64,000 nucleotides of DNA from Hydractinia symbiolongicarpus. Lineage: Eukaryota; Cnidaria; Hydrozoa; Anthoathecata; Hydractiniidae. The notes under the pieces were generated by a model, which had not been told where the DNA came from, made no database searches, and worked only from the letters and a program-made list of their open reading frames with translations. Location: NCBI RefSeq assembly GCF_029227915.1, contig NC_079879.1, positions 24,568,501 through 24,632,500 on the forward strand, in the 5' to 3' direction. This document shows positions 12,218 through 25,400 of the stretch, piece by piece (positions within the stretch are counted from its first letter, which is position 1; the number at the start of each line of letters is the position of its first letter). Position numbers and translations under genes: made by a program.

Positions 12218-12379
12218 AAAAATTTTTTATAAGGGTTTGACTGGAAAACGAAAGTGAAATATCTTGAAAACGAGGCCACCCACCACCAAACGTCTTATAC
12301 CATTCTTGTGAGTTCACTTACGCCTATCATTTTTACCATATCCATACCATGTTTTAAAAAGTTTCAGAAAAGTTGTTAT

Positions 12380-12500
12380 ATATATATAGTAACAGCTTAG
12401 TTACAAATTTGACAGAATGTGACATAGTAACGGCTGTTACGTGTAACCGATCGTTACAGGTAACTGAATGTGACGAGTAACCATACGTTACTGGTCACAT
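12380..12500. repeat. GTTAC/GTAAC short-motif cluster
   Basis: Alternating GTTAC and GTAAC pentamers spaced by about 10-15 bp (TAACGGCTGTTACGTGTAAC, then CGTTACAGGTAAC and CATACGTTACTGGTCAC). It echoes the GTTAC-rich tail near 8460-8500 on the other side of the satellite and could be a subterminal motif of one composite element. Confidence 0.5.
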
Positions 12501-12893
12501 GTCTATTTTGTTATCAGCGATACGTTTTTCGAACATCCAGCGGAAAATCCGTCACTGTGTAAAATCAGTGTGTATCGAGCATCCACGTGTGTTCGCTGTG
12601 ACTGTCAGTTTTACCGTACTTTTATTTTGTTGTTCTAAATGTGTAATCCCTTGCTTCTGGTTCCATCGCGAAGAAACCCCCATTGGTGGCTTCTATTTCA
12701 TATGATTGACAAAACAACAAAGATCTGTTTTAAACTAAAATTCTTTTCTATGTAAAACATACAAAGTTATTTTATTTCGCCTGGCTGTCATTTTAACTGA
12801 TACTAAATTAATTGCATCGCGTGACCAACTTTTTAACCAATGCACACATCAGCATTCTTTGATCCTCCTCCGCATGTTTTGATCGCTCTAAAC

Positions 12894-13429
12894 CTACAAT
12901 TTGATATTCACAGTCCACTGGTTCTCAAAAACTCTAGGAGGATTTAACAGTTTTGTATTACCATAGCAACAGTCATGCATATTCGAATTTATCTCCTTGT
13001 TGTTGACAAAAATTGTTTTAGGGAGATTTGCTGATTTAGCTTTTTCTTTGGTTATATCTTTGGTATTTGATAATGTGTACAAAATGGAGGATTTTCCGAG
13101 TTGTGCTTGTTCGAATTTTATCAACATCTCTCGTTTCCATTTGTTTCTGCGATTTTGAAACCAAACTTTCACCTAAAATAGAAACCAGGTTGTTACTTAA
13201 AATCGACAACTTGTTAATTGACAAGTACTTTTATTTGATTGGTAGGTAGACGATGGCTATACCTGGTTTTCACTTAAAGATAGGTTGCTTGATAGCATAA
13301 GACGATCCGTGTTATTTAGATATCGTTTCGAGTAAAACATCGCTTCGAGTTGAAGAATTTGGTGTTTTGTAAACACGGTTCTGGATTTCTTTTGATGTTC
13401 TCTTTTCACATCAGGGCGTTCAACTTTGC
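12894..13429 (-). CDS. HMX-like: HMX/NK5-class homeobox protein, C-terminal two exons
   Basis: Homeodomain transcription factor; HMX/NK5 proteins specify sensory and neural cell types in animals. Two minus-strand exons, 13263-13429 and 12894-13172, join in phase 0 exactly between homeodomain residues 44 (Gln) and 45 (Val). The domain begins KKSRTVFTKHQILQLEAMF and ends VKVWFQNRRNKWKREM, with Gln50 and Asn51 in place. The QLExxFxxKRYL and WFQNRRNKWKR stretches and a following LIKFEQAQL, like the HMX post-domain region, set the class. A tail of about 75 residues without known motifs follows to the stop at 12894-12896. Exon 13429 opens with the last two bases of a codon (phase 1), so at least one 5' exon is missing; I could not place it with confidence. 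Confidence 0.85.
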
Positions 13430-16400
13430 CTAAAAAAAACCACGTCAAACACTACGACAGTTGTTGACTTTCTATACCAACAAAGCTAAGTACTTTCTAA
13501 AAAAATCTGCAAATAAGCTGATCACGAGTTTCAGTGATGCGGACATTTATTGGTCCAGTATGTCACCATTTTTGTCCCCGTTATTACAAAGCTGGCATGT
13601 CCCAAGTAGCACAAAAGTTCAACACCTTCACATAGGGAGCGAAAGGGTCTAGAAACAAAGGACAATAGTTCTGTATAAGTTATTTAGCCGGTGTTTTTTG
13701 CGTTAATGTTGTGTTTGTTGTTAAATTTTGTGTCGTGATAAAAGAAGAATTAGAAATGAAGTTTATTCTTCTTCGTGCGATTCAAATGTAAACACGTTGC
13801 TCTTTCGAGATGAATTCCGCTGCAATCAAAGAAAACAATTAACACGAATTCAAAGTTAGAGGAAGAAGTATCGATTTAATTAAACCTTAGAAATTGGACA
13901 CAGGAAGTTGCATCGTCGTCTACAAACCCAAATTTAGTTTTCTTACGTGCTTTCGCAATTATAATTTGTCAGCCGTACGATTATTGAAGGAAGGAAGCCA
14001 AAAAAGTCATGCGTGTGATGAGTCAGTTATAACCTCGTTTCTAAACTTTTACATTTATAGGTAAACAATATAGACTTTTGTTATTACAACAAACTGCATT
14101 TAGCTAATTGTTGCGTTAGAAGGATGACCTGATTTTTATTAAATTTTTTGTCAAATTTAGTTACAAATCAACACCGAGGAAGAGCAACCTCTATTCATAG
14201 CATTCTACACTCACGTGACAACTGAACACGAACACAAAACTCGTATCAATTTTTAAAAAAAGTCCCTTGTGTTTTAGCATTTTGAATTAATCTACTACTT
14301 TTGTGTAAGCTCAAAGAAGGGGTATTAAGAAAAAGAGTATTAAGGCTCTTTTATAGAAGCGCGGTTTTAGTGATGTTTTTATCTGTCAAAGTTGTAATCC
14401 TTTACTTTTTGTGACGTCGTTAAGGCGGGAAAAGTAATTTAGAATCATTAAAAATGACAGCTTAATAAACCTTACAATACCACAGAGTACTTTTGCGCGG
14501 AAAATTAAATTCTAGTTGCAGAACATTAGCCCTTCAAAAAAAAAATCTTTCTTTTTATATTTTTGTGTAGGTTTTACAGTATTGATAACAAAAAGCAGTT
14601 TAAAAGAAGAAGGGTGATCTAGGGACAGGTTATTTACAAATAAAATAGTAGATTCAAACTATCCCTGAATCCAACCTCACCCCGAGTTTTTTTACAACAG
14701 AGCTGTTCTGGCGAAAGGTCAAAGGCGTAAAATAGCCTTAGGGCGGAGGTTGTATTCTAATTATAACAGCGTAACTCCCTTTTTCGTTTTCCCAACGTAA
14801 GAATAGGTTGTGGAGCATACATCGCTGTAGTGCCTAGGATCTCTAAAATTCCTTTCTTCTGGAGTTTGCGTTAAGCTGCAAAAATTATAAAAACGTTGTC
14901 AAAAATATGATTGTCTTGGATTGCAGCTTGTTTGTTTAGTTGCCTTTAAGTCAATCTTGAAATGAAAAAATAAAAGCGTAATGAGTTTGATAAGAAATTT
15001 TGCTATTGTTTATACGTAATTACGTTGGTATGTAAACACCACCGCAAATTTGTCGTTATTACCGCGTCAAGATTGGATCAAGTTGCAGTGAGAGCTAAGT
15101 AAGTGGAAAAGTGTGGCGAGTATTCTCAACAGAATTAAAATTTTTCTTGTACGTGACTATCTTCGTTTTGTGTATCTCTAATTTTCTTTCTATAATCCTC
15201 TACGAAGCAATAAATGAAAATGTCCTGTTTTACCTGCTCATAGTTAACTTAAAAGGGAAAATAAAATAATTTCTGTAAAAAAGAAGAACGCTCTTGAACA
15301 ACACGAATCCATCAGTATACCCCTCTTAACCCGCTCAAAGCAAATGCTATGTTACATCAAGGAGGTTTCTTGGTTACATACACTGAAAGTGTGTTGGCTA
15401 TTCTACAATTTACGCAAGGACAGAAATGGTAATGTTACCTTTAATGCCTGACAGTGCATCTTTCTTTGCCATGTGAGAAGCTTTTACTTTTCTGTGTTGA
15501 TCAAGCCCCATCTTGTTGTTAGCCACTCAGACTTATACTGTGCAATTAAATGATGTGATGAAATTTATACTAGTTCTTGGCATGTTTGAATATGTATTAT
15601 ATTAGGCCAAGGCTATACACACTACTGGACATTCATTACGTATTTGAATAGGTTAATTTTCTTCATATTTAGCGTGGAAAAGAAAATATGATAACATTTG
15701 AGATATATCATACCCTTGGCGACTTTCCACAAATTCGATTAACTATACCCGCACGATAATCTTTATGTAACTACACAAAAGTGGACGACGTTCTTCGAGC
15801 CATCATTTCAGACGGTTTCGTGCATGTGACTTATGTCACGGAGACAGCCTCGCCGGCAGTGCCAACACTTTACTCGCATCAACGAAAAGGGGAATAACTG
15901 AATATCTAACGCGATTAAATAGCGTGCGCTGCAGAGTAACGTCTGAAAATTCAGCTGTAAAACATATTTTAAACGATTCTTATATTATCTGAATTAATTA
16001 AAATATAGTTGTCAGGATGACCGCCAAACTCGTGCGCCGTGAAAATAATTGTTCTGATAAAAGCTAATTTCGAAAACAAACAATTTTGTTTTTTCGAACT
16101 CTTTACCAGGACTTCTCCTCCGTTTTCTTGTTTACATTTGGCGCGAAAAAAAGTTTCTATAGACAGAAGTCTCCGGGATCGAAATTTGGAATCTGCGCAC
16201 ATGTGACATCATAACAAGGGAATTTCCATGCAAAAATAATTATACGGTGAATTAGATATATATTCTGATATTGTCTCCATTGTGTCACAAAATAACATAT
16301 TAAACAGTTCTTGGAAATAGTATTAAAAATGGTCAAAATTTTAAAGATCACCCAAACGCTTTTCAAGTTTTACTATCAGTTTTTTCCAAACAGACTCAGG

Positions 16401-17629
16401 AATCAGTTCATGGTTAGATTTGAAACAAAATAACAAAACAAAAAATCAGTAGGATCCTGATCATCTCTGACAATGTCTGAAGCAAAAACTTACTGTTCCT
16501 TTCCCATTGTTTTCGGTTCGCCCTTACTGTTTTTTACTTGTCAGAAATCCTAGTTTATTCTCCACGACACGTGGCTTTTGCTTACTTATCACATCCTACC
16601 TTTTAGAAGAAATTGGGCTATCAAGAGAAAATTAATAATTGTTAAAATCCAGATTCTGGGTTGTACTAGGGTCATGCTCGTCTCGCCGTCCCGGATAATA
16701 ATGCTGACATCGTAAAAACTGCGAGAAACACATTTTTAACATTGTTCACCGGTCCTACGCATCTGATAACGTAGAAATTTCGCAGTCTACCGTTTGGCAA
16801 TTTTGAGAAATGGCAAAAAATAGTCATTTTCTCAAAGATTTTGAACAGGATTGTTAAAGCCTGACAACATATATAAAAAGAAATCTAGCTAGGGGTTGCT
16901 GCTTAAAATATCTTAAAGTACGAAACAAAACCATCCCGATATACGTTGATACGGCAGTTGTATAAAATGAACCTGGAAACGAAGTTGACAAATAAAGATT
17001 TATTTCGCGAAATTTTCCAACATTACCAGTATTAGTGTTGGATGTTGGTAGCTCTCTACTTGATTGGCTCTATAACTTCATGACTGTAACTCCACCAGGA
17101 TTATCAGTTATCTCCTAAGCAAATAGGATATAACTGATAGCACACACGTGTCACCATATGTCACCTCCTCAATTTAATCTGAAGTAATCGAGCAAATATA
17201 ACTGTCTAATGTGCGACTCCTCCTCGCTGTCAATATGCAGAAGAAATGAGGGAGGTATTAGATATTATCTACAAAAGCTGCTTGTAAATTTGAAGATAAA
17301 TTTTAGTAAACTTAATACACTCACAAGTAGACAGTTTCCATGCAACATGTTGACGTCATTGCTTCTGATAAGTTACCATGGAGCTATCCTATTGCTTTTT
17401 TTTAATGTGGTATTATTCGTGGTTTATTTTCTTGGAGTGTACACATGTAAACCTTTCAAATTGAATGAAACATTGTAATGATCGTATCATTTTCGCCGTC
17501 ATATTATTGTACGGCATAATTAGAAACGAAGTTGGTGCTGATAATCTTGAACCCAACACAATCCAACCCACTATTCTGTCCAAAACAAACAAACAAATAA
17601 AAACAAACTTTGCGAAATCTATATTATAA
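13430..17629. other. non-coding stretch upstream of the homeobox exons
   Basis: Presumably the first intron and upstream region of the HMX-like gene. One minus-strand frame at 16107-16202 starts with ATG and ends at a fair donor (GTAAAG), but its phase does not match exon 13429. A fragment at 16676-16698 matches the arm of the 1931-4312 element. A hairpin with a roughly 14-bp imperfect stem (ATCAGTTAT...ATAACTGAT) lies at 17103-17138. Otherwise nothing is seen. Confidence 0.45.
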
Positions 17630-17790
17630 TACCCGTATGCGTCCGTCCGTCCGTCCGTCCGTCCGTCTGTCTGTCACGCAAAATAGTAGCTCAGCTGCGC
17701 AGGTAGCAAGACGCACGCAATGTGGTATAAAAAGGACGGGCAAACCCGCGGATTTTTCCACGGGCTAACGACTAGTTATCTAAAAACGAC
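17630..17790. mobile_element. GTCC-tract dispersed repeat
   Basis: A run of TCCG units (17640-17670) passes into CTGTCTGTCACGCAAAATAG, a GTAGCAAGACGCACGCAATG block and a GGACGGGCAAACCCGCGG block. A relative in the opposite orientation lies at 60930-61075 (CAGGTTCGCCCGTCCTTTAT). The tract-ended structure is typical of small non-autonomous elements; I cannot assign a superfamily. Confidence 0.6.
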
Positions 17791-19468
17791 GCAAATATTT
17801 ATTATATTAAATAGTTGGTAAAATTTCCGGGGAGAAAATTTCGCAGTTTTGAGAATTAAATCCACCAAAATATCAGAGTTTCTGCTAAAAGTTTAAGTTT
17901 GGAATTGTAAAATTGGGAAAATTTTGACAATAAAGTAAAATTTTATCGTTTGTGGTAACTAGAGAAAAGGATTATGTGGGAGGGACAGGCTAAAAGTTGA
18001 AATTGTCTTTGCAGTCAATTTTGACTAAAAATAAACAAAAACAAAAATTCAAAGGAAGAGAAAAGTATTTTACTAAAAAAAGATATCTACAAACTATAAA
18101 AGAATAATACAATTTATGGGGCGCCAATATTGCTATTACACAAGTTTTTATTTTATTTTTATATAGCTACATGAGTTTTTATGGTAACTCTTTGATCGTT
18201 TGTTGACAGGTTAGCAAAAAAAAGAAAAAAACCCTTCGATTTAGCATATTGAGTTTTAGTATTGGAGCAATTGGAATCTCTTTTTTAATCCAGGATCGCA
18301 ACACGAATACATTTTGCATTTTCTAGGTACTCTTGCAAATTTGATGTTATACCCCATCCATTCTTTCTTGAAGAATGTTTGTCAGGAATCGAAAAACCAA
18401 AATTCAGTACTATCTCCAGATGATAGCATATGATACGGGGGATATGATCAGTAGGAAATTATGCATATTTTTAGGGTTTTTGTTAACATGCATAATTCCG
18501 CAATTTATCACATTTCCCCCTAACACATGTAAATTTCCTTTTGTTGTAACACCCGCCAACTTTTCAAGTGCTCTTAATCTCGTTGCGCATGCGTCAACTC
18601 ATTAAGTGTGCAGAATGTAATTAAAACCTCTGCTCAACTAAATTCGATTGTAAAATTAAATCGAAAATTAGCATAAACAAATGACAAGATCGCAAGAACT
18701 TAAAATCTTAAATAATAGTAGTATCGGCGCCCAATAAAAAAATTTAAATAGAATAAACTTTGAAATATTTTGTGAAAAGAGATCCTAAATTATAAAAATT
18801 TTATGCTAGCTGCCAGTGGAAACCATGTCATCGACCAATGCAAAACACGTGATACAAACGCGAACTGGTTTCGTGTAATCAAGCACCGAAAGACTGAAAC
18901 GAAAGCGGGATCAAGAATTGATTATGAAGTATACATAAGTGACTCAAATCTCCAATCCCAATCTTTGCAATAAACTTTTCCAAATTCCGGCAATTTGGTC
19001 CAACATTTATATCCTTGTGAGGAATTCTTAGCGCCAGTTTAAAAAATAGTTGCTTAGTTTACGCAACCCACGAGAATGTTTCAACCAACTTATATCACGC
19101 AATATAAACAGTTTTGTGGAGGGATTGAAGTGTGTTTGTAGTAGAGTCCAAAGAACTGATGTAGATAAAATATTTACAAATAAAATGAAAAAACCTACTT
19201 CACTTTGTGTTGCGAACATTTCGAACAGAACACTCGACCACAACAACGACAATGATGTTTTCGATTAGTCTACAAATACAAAGTAGTTGAAACGATTTAG
19301 CGTACTAAGTCACAAGTCCGCCATTTTAAGGGTGGCGTCATGTTTAAAATCATCATCGAAGAGAGGTTTGACCTAACTCGTCAATAATATCAATTCTGAA
19401 AGGTTGGATGAATTGCATTAATTAAAGTTCAAGTTTTTGGCCTTCACAAAACCTTGTAAAGAGAAATC
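17791..19468. other. non-coding spacer
   Basis: AT-rich spacer between the GTCC repeat and the last exon of the ankyrin/zinc-finger gene; its right end should hold that gene's 3' UTR. Short frames at 18375-18605 and 19028-19268 have no family resemblance or matching splice sites. Confidence 0.5.
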
Positions 19469-22400
19469 TTAACTAACGCCCTGGTCGTCAGTACACGTGG
19501 GCGTTGTACACATGGGCGTTACCTTGGAAAAAGGAGCTCGACATTTCGTCTGTTGGCATTCATTAATCAACTGATCTGGAATCCAACTTAGTTTGAAATT
19601 CTTCTGAAGATGAAGAAGATCTTGGCGTTCTTTTTCCGAATCTTGTAATCGTTCGTCCATCTAGAGAGATTAGTATACAGATTCTGCTATTGAATGTCAA
19701 AAAAAGAAAAAAAAAAAAGAAAAAATAAGTTGCGTTATCATTAACGCGAGTCAAGTGGACTAGCAGCTAAACGTTATATTATATTTCCGAACTGTCGACC
19801 TTCCCCCCGACGATTCCCCCAAGATTGTGTATATTTCTTAGAAATTATAAAATTACATAGTATCATCCGTTTATTCGGCTTGATACCTTGAAAATTCAAA
19901 CATACGTTATTTCCCCCAAGATTAGCGTTTCCACACCAACGGTCAAACGATCGAATTTTTATTCCTCCCGACTTTCACATGATTAAAATGACAATTTCCC
20001 TAACCTCCTATGTAGAATTGCTTATTACAAAATCAATATTCTCGAGGCACTATAACAGATAGTTGACGACTGTATTTTCTAACTTCCTTAACTTTTTGCC
20101 CCACTTGTGAGACTCTCTGACATTTCCTGGTTCCTTAGATTTTCGCCATTATAAAAAGTTAGAGGGGTGGGGAACAGGCAAATATTAAACCCTGAGTTTC
20201 CGCAATTATGAAAGATCTAATAATATGACATTAATATTGGAATATTCCTACCTCTGTTAAAGACAATTCTGTTTCTTGTTTTATTTTACTTAACTTGTTC
20301 GCATAAGTTGCTTCACACTAATATGAGACGATATAATAAATTAATTTCCACATAAACAGTTTTATAATCACGTCGCAGTACTTAACTTACCTCAAAATGG
20401 TTTTTATTTATACGATTTTATATTTATATATAATTTGTTTTTCATGCACTATAGAAGTGTTTTATGGCATGAAGATGGCAAAAAATAGCGCGCCCTTGTC
20501 ATAAAATTAGTATCGTCGCAGGTCTGTTGCTTTACACCTTTTTTATAAGAATTTTTTTGCTAAATAACGAAACTTGTTTTTAGTGTCTGTATAGCAAATA
20601 TTTCTGACTGTGACTTTGTTCTTTATAAGAACAATGAGGTTTGGAATAGCCGAAATATAAGAACAAATTCACGCTAACCTTGTGAAAAAAAATTAGAACA
20701 TATCGCGTGAAAGCTAATTTTTTTATTAGTATTCACTAAAAAGACTATCATGTCTACTTTGCCCAAGAATTAATTGATAAAGCTACTGTTGTGCTTAGTG
20801 TGGAGAGTTTGACCATGTATCAAACCGTGGAAGTTTTAAAGCACAAAGGACGATATGCCGTCTATTTTAAACATATGCGAACTCCTGTATGCAAATGAAT
20901 ATCCAAGATCCGCATTTTTCTGTGCGTTTAAAATTGTTGCGCCGTAGCTTTAATTGCATCCCCGCAGAGCAATTTCATTACTTCATGCTAACAAGGATGT
21001 AACAAAGAGCAATGCGGGAAATATGTATGACAAACAAATTCCCAAGATTTTTCCACGCAAACGAGTAGTTAACCAAAGGGTCCTTTTCCTCCAAGATCTA
21101 ATGCACATTTATTAAATAAAATATATGTATACCCCGGTGCAATATATTTTAAAATCGACGGGAATTCATCTAAATACGTATAAAGTGGCGCAAGGTTGCA
21201 TGTTTGATGAAAAAAAGAACATGGTTCAAAAAACAAGTCATTTCTTGCTTTTCTCATGTTTCGACATAATTGTAGTTATTATTGCAGGAGCAGCGTAAAC
21301 AATCTTTGTGCAAGTAATCCTACGCAGAATCTTTATCTTGTCTGTGCGTTAACACATGTATCTGATATAAAAAGAATTATCTTACAGTAACCTGTCTAGA
21401 CGAAGATCTGATAACTGTAAATGCTGTCGACGCTTGTATCGTCGCAGAAAAGTAATGTATTTCTATCTTTATGATTGATTTGTTGTTGGTTTTGTTCAGG
21501 GTTCGCTTGTAGAATATAATAAGTGTCTAACGACACAATGTAGCAAGAATACAAACGATGAAGAACACTGGATGGGCTAATAACAACATCAACAACAACA
21601 ACGGCGATAAAGGAGACGATGACAGCAACAACAAAAACAACAACATGTTTAAATACATCTTATCGATAATGGGAGAAGGATCTCCCGAAACGTCGCCTAC
21701 TAAACTATCATGTCGGTTTGTCTGTTCAGTAATATGAATACTGAGCAGACAAACCGAAATAATGTCTTCAATATCATCTTATCATGTTCACATTTAAAAT
21801 TTTAAATTTCTTGCAAAATATTTCAATTCGAACCATTGCGAAAAAAATTCTAGCAAATATTTATAAAATATGGCGGACATAATGATTCGCGAAAATTTAT
21901 AAGTATACAAAAGGGAGTGTCACCTTCGTTAGATCTGCAACACGTTCCTGTTGTAACTGTATCAATTTTTCTTGAAGATCTTCCACTTGTTTTTGATAAT
22001 CCTAAAACGAAGGATGACGTCATAAAAAATAATTTGCTCGACGAGATAACAATGAACTACAACCTTATTCAAAATACTATTGGAAGAATATTCAAGTTTT
22101 AAAGATCGCAGCCACAAGTAATCATTTCCGTTCTGTTCACATTAGACACACGCACCTTAAACTTTTCAATGTCTACAAACATATTTAGGACTTAAGATTT
22201 AAGGTTATTTGGCTAGATCCACAATTTTTATATTAACTTTTGCTGACGTCAGCACGATCGGTTTTTCTGGAGGTTCGCTGGCCGCCTTATTGATTGTTTC
22301 ATCCTGCGATCGCGATTAGCGCATTATCAACGGCGTTCATCAGACCTTCACATTTGCCAAAGTAAAACTTTAGCAGTCTACTGTTTAGGAAATGTCGAGA

Positions 22401-25400
22401 AATGAGCAAAAACAGTCCTTTACGAAAAAAAAGAACTTGCAACTTTGCTTATCATTTGCAGATCTTGTAAACAAGTTGATATAGCTAATATGGATTAATA
22501 GAAATATTGCACAGCCACGTATCAGAGACTAAAGGCGAGAAATCAAAATCAAGAATAACTCGAGAGACAAAACTCTCAGCTGGCCGAAATTTTAAGGATA
22601 AAATATTTGAGAAGGGAAAATATGGGCTATTTAAGTTGTAAATTTACCTCTATGGTAATTCAATATTATAGTATTATTAAATATGTAAACTTTTCATCAT
22701 TTGCCATTATTTTTTAATGTTTAAAAAATAGGCCGCTGTTGTGAAAAAACCAAATAATTTTACAGGTAAAAATTGCTGATTTTGTTAAATTTCACCACAT
22801 TTTAACTCCTCAAAAATCATGTTCATAAAATTACCTTATTTGTTATTGCTATTGACGTCATCAACTTTCGACAGCGCTCCTCCCAGTCTTGTTTTTCTTT
22901 GGACAATTTGTTTAACTTCTCTTCCAATTCTGTACGACGAATCTGTTACATAAATACCAAAACATTATTATAGAACGGAAAACTTCTTATTTTAGATTCC
23001 GAAACACACAACTATGGCACGTCTTACCAAAACATCGTTGTCACTGAAGCCAACTAAATTCTATTTTTATGAACAATTTAATGCGGTCCCAATTAAATAA
23101 CTAGTGCAGAATATCCCTGAGCCGTATAAATAGTAAATAATAGTATATAATATCGATGAGATAAATATTTTGACGATAAAGGATTCACTTTCTACCAAAT
23201 TACCCAGATAAACAATGACTAAACGAATTTTCCTTTATTTAGTCCCTAAACAATGTTTAGGGTAAAGTGAAAAACAAAAACAAAAACGTCATAGGAAAAG
23301 TATACGCGAGTTGTTCCATGCCGACAATACGAAGCACAAAAACCTTTAATCAAAAGCCCAAATTTAGCTAACTAAAGACTACTGGTAAAAAAAACTAGCC
23401 TCAACACAGTTATCTCAGGAATGTCGTGTTCATTTAAAAAAAAAATGCCCACTTATATAAAGAAAGTTTAGAATGCATCTAATAACATGTAGTGAGCACA
23501 AGTTTGTAGTAGCGGTAGAACAGGGAAATACATGCAGATGTAGAAAGAACACCCCTAGCTGAAACTGCATGTAATGGGCACAAGTTTGTAGTAGCGGTAG
23601 AACAGGGAAATACATGCAGATGTAGAAAGAACACCCCTAGCTGAAACTGCATGTAGTGGGCACAAGTTTGTAGTAGCGGTAGAACAGGGAAATACATGCA
23701 GATGTAGAAAGAACACCCCTAGCTGAAACTGTACGTGCAATTCGCACACCAATGACAACTAATCCGTATGTATTGCAGACAGGATTTCAGTTTTTAAGTA
23801 GTAGATAAAAATTCTTAGTTCTTATATCTATCTTACATCTGTAATAATTCAGACACATATTTAGTATATTTACTATTTCTCAAAAGTTCTGTTTGTTTAA
23901 TTACAAAATGATTTATTGGATATAAAAGCAACTTGAATTATGCCTGAAACATTACAGTATCCTGAAATGAATACTAGTTTTATCCTCACCGTGTCTTTAA
24001 AATTTTCGTCTTTAGTAGGGGTGGGTGTTCTTATGATGGGTTCCACGTCTGCTGTGGGTTTGTTATTCTTTTGTTTAAACAGAGGTGATTCTTTTGGAGA
24101 AATGTTTGCTGGCCCTAAAACAAAAACAAAAAATTAGTTAGAATCGTATACAGTTAGAATTTGTGTTTAGAAAAAATAAAAAATAAAATCACTCACCTCC
24201 GCATTTTTGACAAATATGTTTGTTTAACGTACTCTAGAGGAAAACTATATCTTTTTATATCAATCTTAGTGTACGCAACAACAATGCTATTAAACTTTAA
24301 GTTAAATTAAGATTCTACTCATATAATATTTCATAGTTATAAGAGTTGTACATGGTGGCTAGCAGTTAGCAAATTCTCAATACATGGTTAAAAACTACAC
24401 AATTCAAAAGTAATACCATCAATATACCCTAGAAGGATATATTTCGATATTTTAGATATATCCTAAAAGCTAAAATAATAAATTACAGTTCCCCAAATGT
24501 TATAAACAAAGTAAATAATTAACATACCCTATCCAAAGAATTCGTATGTGGTAGTGAGTCCATAGGTAGTACTAAATTAAACGCTATAAAAAAATGTATG
24601 TGAAAGATGTATGTGAAAGCACTGTGAAAACATTTGTGTAGTGTAATCTTATAAAAAATGAAAACATGAAAACGTTTTACATTTTTCATTTTGTTTTTAC
24701 AAAGTTTTCTCATTAATGCATTTGAGTGATCAGTTTATATTCAACACTGAACAGAATTAATTCAACACTTGCAGGATAACGAGTTTACCTCTCTTTTTAT
24801 TGGTTGTTTTTGATTCGTTTCTACTGCTAACGAATTTTAACAGTGATAAGATCAACTTTCCAAATCGTTTTTCTTTGGGACTGGAACCATTTGCTAAGAA
24901 GATAAAAAATAAATGCCAGTATTTTTGTAACTGGCTCTAAAAAATAAATTCTAGTAAAAATAGTCTAACCTATAAAAGCTGATGCTTTCTGCTGAAGCTC
25001 TTCTAAACCAATTTCAACTAATAACATAAACGCAGATTATTGTACGATGGTCAATAACATACCTAAAGTCATTTTTTTTATACATGTAACCAAGCTATAC
25101 CTTCAGCTGAGCGAAGTATTTCCAGGTTTTGATGTTCACCATTACATCGTTCTGCAACATCAGCTGCAGTCTCGCCAATGTTACTGGTTGCCAGCAAATC
25201 TACACCCATCTAAATTATACAAACAAGAAGATAAAAAAATATAGAAGTTGTCAACAAAATTTTTAAAATGGATTTCTACGGTTTTTTTCCATCTAATTTC
25301 ATGAAAATATGTTCTTGTTCAATGTACAATTTCATTTTGCGGTTTTAATCAATTTACATAAGACTTAAACCAAACTTGAAATTTTGATGTGGGCATAAAC

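Noticed and set aside
23430-23758. Three overlapping minus-strand frames
   Set aside because: They repeat one peptide because of the 82-bp minisatellite; no start context or family.
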